A DNA stretch of 28,090 nt from contig JAVBRU010000082.1 of assembly GCA_031547595.1 (NCBI GenBank), positions 1 to 28,090 on the forward strand, read 5' to 3'. The DNA comes from JAVBRU01 sp031547595. GTDB lineage: Bacteria; Bacillota; Clostridia; Christensenellales; Aristaeellaceae. Numbering within the stretch: the first letter of the stretch is position 1; each line of letters opens with the position of its first letter. The position numbers were made by a program, and so were the translations under genes. The notes beneath the pieces are model-generated. The model was not told the DNA's origin. It did no database searches and saw nothing but the letters and a program-made list of their open reading frames with translations. This document shows positions 14,702 through 21,033 of the stretch, one piece after another.

Positions 14702-15850
14702 TTACTCCGATAGTATCAGCTCGACCTTGCTTTGCATCAGCTTTAGCAGCCTATCCAGCGGCATGTTGCTGTCGTCTTGGAAGTATTGGGCCGCAATTTG
14801 GGTGTCATTCAGGTAACGAATGAACTCAGCAACATCAAAACTACGCTGCCAGTGACTCGCAATAAATGCTCGCAATTCTTCCTGGTCTTCCTGTGGCGGG
14901 GACTCGTAGGGGGGCAATAAGTATCCCGACGCATCTTCAAGGAACATATTTTCCACATAGGCATAAGACTTAATTTGGCATTCTGTAGATATATAGGTGC
15001 AAAGAAAGTCAATGGCATACGCTAGATTTTTGCTGTCTTTGGGAATACCAAAGGCGTACATATCTACTGTCACACCAGGGCACTGCCCTATTACCGGGTT
15101 TTTCACAAGGTTATCTCCTTGCCCACTCCAGATGCATTTGCCCATTTCCGTGCCCCAGTCAACCACTGCCCCTAGTTGCGCCAATGCTTTAAAACTGATC
15201 AATGCTTCCTTGAACTCTTCTGTGTATAAATTCACAGTGCCCGTTTTGGCATATTGGTACGCTATGTAGTCCGACAGAAAACGCGGGTAAGCAGTATTTG
15301 TCCTTATCAGCGCAAGCGTGCCCTCCTTCGTCCAATCCGCTTTCTGCGCTGCCAAGAGGATGTCTTGCCATGTATAGGGGTACTGCGGCAACTGAAAACC
15401 ACATTCTGCCGCCGCAGCTTCATTGAAGTGGTTGAGCGAAACAAAAAAGTAATCTGGTATCCCATATAAATGCCCGTCATAGGAAAGCAAATGCTCAAAA
15501 GGCAGCCATTTGCTTTCCGCCAACGCTTCGGCAATCTGGGGCACTGTGTCCAGCGCTAGCAGCGTACCCGCGCGGGCATTTTCAAGCAGTTGCTTCTGAT
15601 ATAAATTAACGATGTCTATTTCACTTGTTCCCGACAGCATAGACAGGATGTATGACGAGTCGCTTTGTTCCACTGTCCGAACAGAAAGCTCAGGATGTAA
15701 TCGCTTCATTTGCTCCATGGCATAGGTAAAGCGGCCATCCTTGCGCATGTAGAATTCTAAAATGGTGAACGTTTCTTGAGCAGAAAAAGCTGCTTGAAGA
15801 GGCGTAAAGATGATTACGCATAGGAGCAAGTAAATCAGCGGCTTTTTCAT
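14702..15850 (-). CDS. Extracellular solute-binding protein of the second ABC transporter
   Basis: A 382-residue protein with a Sec signal peptide (MKKPLIYLLLCVIIFTPLQA then AFSAQE) and a family-1 binding-protein fold (TFTILEFYMRKDGRFTYAME, LHPELSVRTVEQSDSSYILS, YGIPDYFFVSLNHFNEAAAA, YAFGIPKDSKNLAYAIDFLC). No lipobox Cys sits at the cleavage site. The start is ATG 15848-15850 with GGAG upstream; a TTG two codons earlier is too close to that site. It heads an operon with two permeases and a small exported protein. The substrate is unknown, most likely a sugar or sugar derivative by family. Confidence 0.85.
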   Translation of the reverse strand: MKKPLIYLLLCVIIFTPLQAAFSAQETFTILEFYMRKDGRFTYAMEQMKRLHPELSVRTVEQSDSSYILSMLSGTSEIDIVNLYQKQLLENARAGTLLALDTVPQIAEALAESKWLPFEHLLSYDGHLYGIPDYFFVSLNHFNEAAAAECGFQLPQYPYTWQDILLAAQKADWTKEGTLALIRTNTAYPRFLSDYIAYQYAKTGTVNLYTEEFKEALISFKALAQLGAVVDWGTEMGKCIWSGQGDNLVKNPVIGQCPGVTVDMYAFGIPKDSKNLAYAIDFLCTYISTECQIKSYAYVENMFLEDASGYLLPPYESPPQEDQEELRAFIASHWQRSFDVAEFIRYLNDTQIAAQYFQDDSNMPLDRLLKLMQSKVELILSE

Positions 15851-15887
15851 TGTCAATTCTCCAACATTTTTTGTATTAAACGATGCA

Positions 15888-15901
15888 TATAGGAACAGTA
15901 T
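15888..15901 (+). repeat. Left arm of 14-bp inverted repeat around the Cys/His-rich gene
   Basis: TATAGGAACAGTAT here is exactly reverse-complementary to 16283-16296. It lies 38-51 bases upstream of the binding-protein start on the minus strand and just past the 3' end of the Cys/His-rich gene. Confidence 0.75.
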
Positions 15902-15925
15902 TTGAAGGGTACTATTTCAGTTCAC

Positions 15926-16234
15926 TTAGTCAAACGGACATAGCATTGGGGAGTTGTGAAGACTATGAACATCTTGGTGTTGATGCGTGCCTGATTCAAC
16001 AGACCAGAGGCACTCCATACATGTATATTTAGTGTAATGATATGAAGTTAAACGTATGCAACTCTCTGAGAGAGGGCATATAGCGAACCTATGCTCAGCA
16101 AAGCTGCCACAGGATACGCCAAATACTTTGTCCTGGCCACACCTTGGGCAAAAAGATGGGCACCCGGCCATTGCCGTTGTCATCATGCCCAGCAGCAAGC
16201 ACATCGCCAATACTGCAACGAAGATTTTTCTCAT
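15926..16234 (-). CDS. Small secreted Cys/His-rich protein
   Basis: A 102-residue protein with a clean signal peptide (MRKIFVAVLAMCLLLGMMTT then AMA). The mature chain of about 78 residues has nine Cys and several His, including CPSFCPRCG, YTCMECLW and a HQHQDVHSLH stretch. The CxxC pairs resemble a zinc ribbon, but outside the cell they could equally be disulfides or bind metal. GGAGGA lies seven bases before the ATG. The gene is flanked by 14-bp inverted repeats and lies upstream of the second ABC operon on the same strand. Family unknown. Confidence 0.72.
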   Translation of the reverse strand: MRKIFVAVLAMCLLLGMMTTAMAGCPSFCPRCGQDKVFGVSCGSFAEHRFAICPLSESCIRLTSYHYTKYTCMECLWSVESGTHQHQDVHSLHNSPMLCPFD

Positions 16235-16282
16235 GATCTGTCCTCCAGTTCTTCTTAATTTTGAAGTCTATGCGTAGTTATG

Positions 16283-16296
16283 ATACTGTTCCTATA
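16283..16296 (-). repeat. Right arm of 14-bp inverted repeat around the Cys/His-rich gene
   Basis: ATACTGTTCCTATA is the exact reverse complement of 15888-15901. It lies about 50 bases upstream of the Cys/His-rich gene start. The rest of 16235-16434 is AT-rich and holds no convincing gene. Confidence 0.75.
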
Positions 16297-16434
16297 CATC
16301 ATCTGCTTACAATATAGTATAAATAACCAATTACGTCAAGTGTATATAGGCAAAATTTACATAGTCTGCTGTAATACAGGTTGTAATTCCTTTTCAAATG
16401 CAAAGATCGCTCTAGCGCGGTGTACAAATAAAAC

Positions 16435-16508
16435 AAGCCCTTGTTGCCTTCTCACTTTCAAACAGAGGGGATTTCCCGCGTAGAAAGATCATGGGCATGC
16501 AAGGGCTT
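16435..16508 (-). terminator. Long rod-like hairpin after the AAA-ATPase gene, likely terminator
   Basis: Read on the minus strand, AAGCCCTTG (16500-16508) and CAAGGGCTT (16435-16443) close a 74-base structure with nested short stems: TGCC/GGCA, CTTTC/GAAAG and GGG(AAA)TCCC. It is followed by GTTTTATTTG. It lies about 30 bases past the stop codon of the ATPase gene. It may be an oversized terminator or a small structured RNA. Confidence 0.5.
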
Positions 16509-16537
16509 GGTATTTATTTTTCAGGCTGTCTGCCAGC

Positions 16538-18109
16538 TCATTCCTTATCGCGATAAGCCACAATGGTCTCCTTGATTGTATAACCGTCGATCTCAACAAT
16601 CTGTGATTGGCGCGGGGCTTTGGTGTTATCGCAGAAGCTGAGCAGATACCCAGTCTTTTGCCCCTTGATGGCCAGATAGCCCTTGAGTTGTTCAAAGGCA
16701 TTCTGCTCAGCACCCTCGCCCCGCCATATCTTCAGCTCGATAATATAGGTATGCACACCGTAGTGCACAACCACATCCATGCGCCGGTCGCCACGAATTT
16801 CCGACTCAATATTGTAGTGGCCGATGCCGTTGATAATCGGCTTGAGGAAACCAAGGAATAGCAGCCGTCCTTCACGTTCAATAAACCCGCTGTCCTCGTC
16901 TCGGTATTCCTCGCGCATGAACACCGCAAAACGATCCATGATGAGCGCCATATCCAGCCCATCACCCTGAATGAACCTGTAGCGGTTCTCTGTGAACAGC
17001 GCAATCCGCTCCCTGTTCGGGTCGATAGAGATATAGTAATCCGTGATGATCGTCTTAAATATGATGTTCGAGACGGCCACCTTATGTTCTTCTTCTTTTA
17101 GAATGCCGTACATAGCGCCCAGCTCGATTTCCGGATTGTTGAACTGATACGTTACGATCTCGCCCTTGTAGAGGATACGGCGCAGTAGCGCATCGAAAGC
17201 TTCGTTGTTGACAATATTTTTGATAACATCATCGAAGAGCGTATTATTCGCTTTTGTGATAAGTTTTTTCGCTTCATTAACGCCTTCAACAGTCCACAGC
17301 AATTGCTCATCGTGGATAATCTTGCAGATATCACTCACCAGAAATGGATAGCCACTGGTATAGTAGTGGATGTGTTTTGCAACAGTGTCAACATCCATCC
17401 CCGTGTGATAATCTGCTTCATACGCATTCAGCATTGTGGCGATCTCGCTGGCAGAGAAGCTCATGTCCACATTAAAACTTGCTGCAATGTTCCAAGGGCT
17501 GTTCAAATTAGCCTTTTCTTCCGGTCTCAATCTCAACGTGAGGTTCTTAATATCATGTACGCCAACTAGGATCACGCTGTGAAAAGTAGGTGTGCCATAT
17601 AAAACTCTATCATTATACTTATCTCTCAGCATACCGAGAAAATCTAAGAATAGGCGTTGGTTGGAGCTTTTGTCCACTTCATCAATCGTCAAAACGATCC
17701 GGCGCTCTGCTGCAGCTGCCATCTCAACGATTCGATCGCCAAGCGCTGCAAAATTTGTAACACTCTCGGAATCTTCCCACAGTTTCATGAAGGGCGTGTC
17801 TCGTAAGGAGCGTGGTATTTTTTGCAGACAACGGCGCATAAATGTTGAGACAAACTCCCTTTCATTAGAAAATACATCGGCGCCAAAGCCCTCAAAGCTT
17901 ATCGGGATATAAATATATTCCCGATCCAGTTCGTGCGCCAGCAGTCCCAGCGTCGTTGTTTTCCCGTACTGCCGCGCCCGGTTGATCGTAAAGTAGTATC
18001 CCTCATCAATATAATCCTTGATAATCATATCAAGCTTCGCGCTTGTATCGACCATATAATGAAGCACCGGAACACAGGGGCCGGTGATATTGAATACTCT
18101 CTTTGCCAT
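16538..18109 (-). CDS. AAA-ATPase-like protein with C-terminal PD-(D/E)XK nuclease-like domain
   Basis: A 523-residue protein of the family annotated as AAA-ATPase_like plus PD-(D/E)XK nuclease superfamily (DUF1703-like). Near the N-terminus TINRARQYGKTTTLGLLAHE (residues 41-60) is a Walker A variant with GKT but without the usual first Gly; RIVLTIDEVDK (137-147) is Walker B with D143 and E144. The C-terminus GDRRMDVVVHYGVHTYIIEL then KIW carries D445, E458 and K460, fitting the D...ExK nuclease core. A ribosome-site-like AGGAAGAAA precedes the ATG. Members are scattered in gut anaerobes, often in many copies, with no proven role; defence or mobile-element functions are only suggested. It lies beside the toxin island, read from the opposite strand. 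Confidence 0.85.
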   Translation of the reverse strand: MAKRVFNITGPCVPVLHYMVDTSAKLDMIIKDYIDEGYYFTINRARQYGKTTTLGLLAHELDREYIYIPISFEGFGADVFSNEREFVSTFMRRCLQKIPRSLRDTPFMKLWEDSESVTNFAALGDRIVEMAAAAERRIVLTIDEVDKSSNQRLFLDFLGMLRDKYNDRVLYGTPTFHSVILVGVHDIKNLTLRLRPEEKANLNSPWNIAASFNVDMSFSASEIATMLNAYEADYHTGMDVDTVAKHIHYYTSGYPFLVSDICKIIHDEQLLWTVEGVNEAKKLITKANNTLFDDVIKNIVNNEAFDALLRRILYKGEIVTYQFNNPEIELGAMYGILKEEEHKVAVSNIIFKTIITDYYISIDPNRERIALFTENRYRFIQGDGLDMALIMDRFAVFMREEYRDEDSGFIEREGRLLFLGFLKPIINGIGHYNIESEIRGDRRMDVVVHYGVHTYIIELKIWRGEGAEQNAFEQLKGYLAIKGQKTGYLLSFCDNTKAPRQSQIVEIDGYTIKETIVAYRDKE

Positions 18110-18188
18110 ATCGATTTCTTCCTTCGCTCATAATCCCCTTTGAGTATAGCATTTTCGAGTCCATCTATCAAGCAATTTCCCCAAGGTA

Positions 18189-19088
18189 TTGCTCTGTCTG
18201 TCAAGACGGGGTTGGGTCAATGCTGATAATGCCGTGGTAAGATACGTACCAGACGCATGGGGCGTATACTACGCTGACGGCTCGATGGCAAGTACGCTCG
18301 GCAAACTAAACCCATTCGGCTACAGAGGGTATACCTACGATATAGAGACGGGGTTATATTACCTCAGGAGCAGGTATTATAATCCGAGCTGGGGTAGGTT
18401 TGTCAATGCGGATAAATATGTGTCTACTCCCAATGGTGGTTTGACGTCTACAAACATGTTCGCCTACTGCAGCAACAACTCAGTAAATCGAGCCGACCCG
18501 TGCGGAACACATTGGTACTTCTTGTGGCTTGATGATCTTTTCAAATTTGGTGCTCACGCTACCGAACCAAACGTTGGGGCAGCGGAGTCGCCAACACAGC
18601 CGAGAAAAGATTTGGTTGACGCTAACTCTTTGCTGGGAAAAAGTGCTGATGATTTAACTGCTCTTAATAACAGATCCTATAACTGCTATGGTAACGGAAT
18701 AGGAAAACAGATTAAAACCGATCCAACCGGATATAAAATAGGTGATTCTACAGAAGAAACATTTGCAGCGGTGGTAAATGATTTGGGGGGTTATGAGAAC
18801 GTCAGGAGATTGAATACTATCAATGACCCCATTGGAGAGGATGAGTTTATGGTAGCTATGAAATGCGGTCCAACAGATTATCACTTCATCCGGCAATTAA
18901 GTGATGGCTCGTGGTATAACAAGTCTGGAACTACGATTGGCACTTATGCAACTGTAGACGATGTAACAGGTAGCACGTGGCACGCTATATACATGTCCAA
19001 TGGAGTAAGGACTTACGGAAAAGGCAATCCTGTTTATAACGATGAAACCATCTATTTCGCAGTGAAAGTGGGGTGGGATGCAAAATGA
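18189..19088 (+). CDS. Orphan Rhs core-plus-toxin-tip cassette (5'-truncated)
   Basis: The frame opens with a doubtful TTG at 18189, but recognisable protein starts around VNADNAVVRYVPDAWGVYYA (codons 10-29). It then carries the Rhs-associated core GLYYLRSRYYNPSWGRFVNA and the boundary NNSVNRADPCG. From there to the end (about 180 residues) is a tip unlike that of the large Rhs protein. The tip contains SYNCYGNGIG (C166) and DYHFIRQLSDGSWYNKSG (H232), a Cys...His arrangement that recalls papain-like or amidase-like toxin domains; this is a tentative inference. There is no complete Rhs shell and no promoter, so it fits a silent orphan cassette that is used after recombination into an rhs gene. 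Its stop overlaps the next gene in an ATGA arrangement, as expected for toxin and immunity. Confidence 0.8.
   Translation: MLCLSRRGWVNADNAVVRYVPDAWGVYYADGSMASTLGKLNPFGYRGYTYDIETGLYYLRSRYYNPSWGRFVNADKYVSTPNGGLTSTNMFAYCSNNSVNRADPCGTHWYFLWLDDLFKFGAHATEPNVGAAESPTQPRKDLVDANSLLGKSADDLTALNNRSYNCYGNGIGKQIKTDPTGYKIGDSTEETFAAVVNDLGGYENVRRLNTINDPIGEDEFMVAMKCGPTDYHFIRQLSDGSWYNKSGTTIGTYATVDDVTGSTWHAIYMSNGVRTYGKGNPVYNDETIYFAVKVGWDAK
18228..18414 (+). repeat. Rhs core repeat, orphan copy (187 bp)
   Basis: Aligns without gaps to 26344-26530 of the large rhs gene. I count 26 differences in 187 bases (about 86% identity), mostly at third codon positions, so the protein is almost unchanged. Both copies are in the same orientation, about 8.1 kb apart. 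Confidence 0.9.
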
Positions 19089-19819
19089 AAATGAAGGGTT
19101 TTGCGATTTTTCCAATTCTCATAACGATTATTCTACTTTTTACTGCTTGCAAGAACGGAGGAAATGATAAAATGAATAAGCCGGAAGAATTTGTTCAGGG
19201 GTTTATCGCTGACGATTCAAAGCCTCTGAAAGACATATTGACAAAGAAGTATGATCTACAGGAATTAGAAAGTTTTTTTGGTGAAATCCCACCGAGTGAA
19301 CATTTGGGGTACCAATCGTCTGATAGCAAGTCAAATCTCACTATTAACCAAGTCAACGAAAGATTTCCGATAGAATGCCTTAGAAAAAATCACTATGTGG
19401 TTTACGAAGTTAACGAGGGCGGATATTTCTATGTGTTCTGGAGCCTTTTTATTGACCCTGCACCTGCAAAAGAGTCCGGGCATTCTGCTGAAGATGCAAA
19501 TAATGCATTTGTGTATTTTTCGGCGTATTTATCTCCATACTCGTTAAAAAGGGTAAGCGATTTCAATTCGATACAAGAAGGAGTAAGCACCGCTAAAAAT
19601 GTAGCAGAAGTTGACCCGGCTTTTGAACTTACCTTTCTTTTGTCAAACAGGACACCGTCCTATAGTCTTTTGGATGACGGGACTGTGATGGAAATTTGTT
19701 ATTCTTGGAGCGACAACTTGAACTCAAGAAACGATTTGGTTGTGGAGAGCAAGGAAGTTATTTCAAAAGATAAGTGTCCATCAAAATTAGCTTCTGTTCT
19801 TCTGGCAGATTTGCCTTAA
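19085..19819 (+). CDS. Lipoprotein, candidate immunity protein for the orphan toxin tip
   Basis: A 244-residue protein whose N-terminus MKMKGFAIFPILITIILLFT then AC is a lipoprotein signal with C22 as the lipidation site. The mature part is acidic with no recognised domain (PEEFVQGFIADDSKPLKDIL; NHYVVYEVNEGGYFYVFWSL). I chose the ATG at 19085 because it forms an ATGA overlap with the toxin stop; an ATG two codons later is possible. The tight coupling to the tip and lack of any other partner support an immunity role. Being lipid-anchored outside the membrane, it would meet the toxin at the cell surface. Family not recognised. A strong terminator follows about 95 bases downstream. Confidence 0.7.
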   Translation: MKMKGFAIFPILITIILLFTACKNGGNDKMNKPEEFVQGFIADDSKPLKDILTKKYDLQELESFFGEIPPSEHLGYQSSDSKSNLTINQVNERFPIECLRKNHYVVYEVNEGGYFYVFWSLFIDPAPAKESGHSAEDANNAFVYFSAYLSPYSLKRVSDFNSIQEGVSTAKNVAEVDPAFELTFLLSNRTPSYSLLDDGTVMEICYSWSDNLNSRNDLVVESKEVISKDKCPSKLASVLLADLP

Positions 19820-19914
19820 TTGCTGTAAACACAGCGGACGGTCGAGCCCACTAAAAAAGGCAGGAATTTATCCACAGCGATAACCATCCATAGTGCATGC
19901 CGTGTATGCACGGT

Positions 19915-19955
19915 CAGGCTAGACGAGGGAAACCCTGTCTGGCCTGATTTTTATT
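19915..19955 (+). terminator. Strong intrinsic terminator after the orphan cassette
   Basis: CAGGCTAGAC (19915-19924) pairs with GTCTGGCCTG (19937-19946) with one wobble and inner AGGG/CCCT pairing around AAA, followed by five T. It closes the orphan toxin/immunity unit. Confidence 0.85.
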
Positions 19956-20189
19956 ATCAATAGCTCAACGTTAACTTCAGTCACCTACAACAGCCGTCAT
20001 GGCCTATAACGATTACGTACAATAACTTGCTGCATCAGGATTACGTGCTGTTCAAAACCACCAGTATATCGTAGGCTCCGTGACTGGAAAGCATTGGGCT
20101 TTCTCTTTGATTAACCTCAAAAAAAATGAGCGGAAGCGAAAAAATGGTGAATCAAGGGCACTACTTATATGTTATATTGGTATCGTGAC
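19956..20189 (+). other. Gene-free stretch upstream of the rhs operon
   Basis: No credible gene is seen on either strand. Short frames have no ribosome site and no recognisable content. An AT-rich segment near 20160-20178 (including TTATAT/TATATT) could hold a -10 for the rhs operon, but no good -35 is found. It may be decayed island DNA. Confidence 0.4.
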
Positions 20190-20219
20190 AAAGAGCGCAA
20201 AGCACAAGCGCTCTTTTTT
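20190..20219 (+). terminator. Terminator in front of the SSB-like/holin/rhs operon
   Basis: A perfect 9-bp stem AAAGAGCGC/GCGCTCTTT (20190-20198 with 20208-20216) runs straight into T residues up to 20219. It lies only 28 bases before the SSB-like start codon, so it either ends upstream transcription or acts as an attenuator in the operon leader. Confidence 0.8.
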
Positions 20220-20247
20220 GTTCCCTACAGAAAAGGAGGCAAGGACT

Positions 20248-20690
20248 ATGAACCACGTATTCCTATCCGGCATCGCGCAGGGCGCGGCAATCCTGCTCAG
20301 CAACCCGAGGAAACGCCGCATGCGGTATTCGCCCTCACCGTGACACACAGAACTGCGGCAGGTGTGTTCAAGCAAGAGCAGTACCCCGTGCATGCATGGC
20401 GTGGCACCGCGCTGCAACTGATGCGCATGGTGCAGGACAAGTCCCGTGTCAGCATCAGCGGGTACCTCATCCAGCGCACCACACCCCAAGGCATAGAAAT
20501 GAGCATCACCATTTCGGAGTTCCAGGTCTCGGGCAGCGCGGCACCTGTGGCGGCTTTACAGCCCCGTTCAGCGCCTCGCAGGAAGGACAGCCAAGTCCTC
20601 AACCCCGCTAGTCAAGCGCCCGCACAGCCCGTTCTGCCGCCCCTCGTGCAAGCAATGGCCGAGAGCATGCCGGACGCAGCAGCGGAGTAA
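20248..20690 (+). pseudogene. SSB-like OB-fold protein gene, frameshifted
   Basis: AAAGGAGG precedes the ATG at 20248, which opens MNHVFLSGIAQGAAILLSNP. Then the frame shifts at the CCC of 20304-20306: in the original frame it stops at 20343, but in the neighbouring frame it goes on EETPHAVFALTVTHRTAAGV, then PVHAWRGTALQLMRMVQDKS and RVSISGYLIQRTTPQGIEMS, with a Pro/Ala-rich tail. The joined protein has the single-stranded-DNA-binding protein layout (N-terminal strand, FALTV, VxAWRGxA, KxxRVxIxGYL). One missing C would explain it. It may be a real mutation or a sequence error at a short homopolymer. It is the first gene of the holin/rhs operon; an acidic DDIPF-type SSB tail is absent. Confidence 0.65.
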
Positions 20691-20764
20691 AAGCATTCTG
20701 GAAAGGGGGCGATTCCATTGCAGAAGTAAGCCTAATACACAGTACCGAGAAAGGAGGATAGATC

Positions 20765-20989
20765 ATGGACGCATCATTGGCATCTATCCTGGAGGTGGCA
20801 TTGCAGCAAGGCATCTGGGCTGCACTGTACATTTACCTGTTCTTCCGCATGCTCAAAGAGAACGCACAGCGGGAAGAAAAATACCAGAGCATGATCGATA
20901 AACTGAGTGGCAACATTCAAAAGGGAATCGATAACATCCAGAACCAACTGGAAGATATGGCGCGAAGCGACAAGAAGCAGGAGAAATAG
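20765..20989 (+). CDS. BhlA/UviB-family holin-like peptide
   Basis: A 74-residue protein: a short outer N-terminus, one membrane helix (about residues 7-28, SILEVALQQGIWAALYIYLF), then LKENAQREEKYQSMIDKLSG and a charged coiled-coil tail ending in KSDKKQEK-like residues. The QGIWAxLYxxLFxxxLKENxxREEKYQ pattern is typical of the BhlA/UviB family, known from phage lysis modules and from the UviB bacteriocin-release locus of Clostridium. AAAGGAGG lies before the ATG. Its position 44 bases before the rhs gene, in an otherwise phage-free context, suggests a role in release of the Rhs toxin or in cell lysis. A terminator hairpin overlaps its 3' end. Confidence 0.85.
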   Translation: MDASLASILEVALQQGIWAALYIYLFFRMLKENAQREEKYQSMIDKLSGNIQKGIDNIQNQLEDMARSDKKQEK

Positions 20990-21008
20990 ACCTGCTTCTT
21001 TCTTTTTG
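20972..21008 (+). terminator. Intercistronic terminator between holin and rhs genes
   Basis: A perfect 10-bp stem (20972-20981 with 20991-21000) is followed by TCTTTTT. It overlaps the holin stop codon and lies 25 bases before the rhs start, so rhs transcription needs read-through or antitermination. Confidence 0.75.
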
Positions 21009-21033
21009 CGAACCAAACAGAAAGGAAACGATT

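Noticed and set aside
16280..16483. A 67-codon plus-strand frame in the gap before the AAA-ATPase gene
   Set aside because: No ribosome site and no recognised features; it crosses the hairpin at the end of the ATPase gene.
20300..20310. Programmed -1 frameshifting in the SSB-like gene
   Set aside because: No X-XXY-YYZ slippery site or clear downstream structure is seen; a simple one-base indel explains it better.
20714..20763. A 14-codon frame (IAEVSLIHSTEKGG) or an MQK mini-frame ahead of the holin
   Set aside because: It would need an ATT start, or is only three codons long; it overlaps the holin ribosome site and can be chance.
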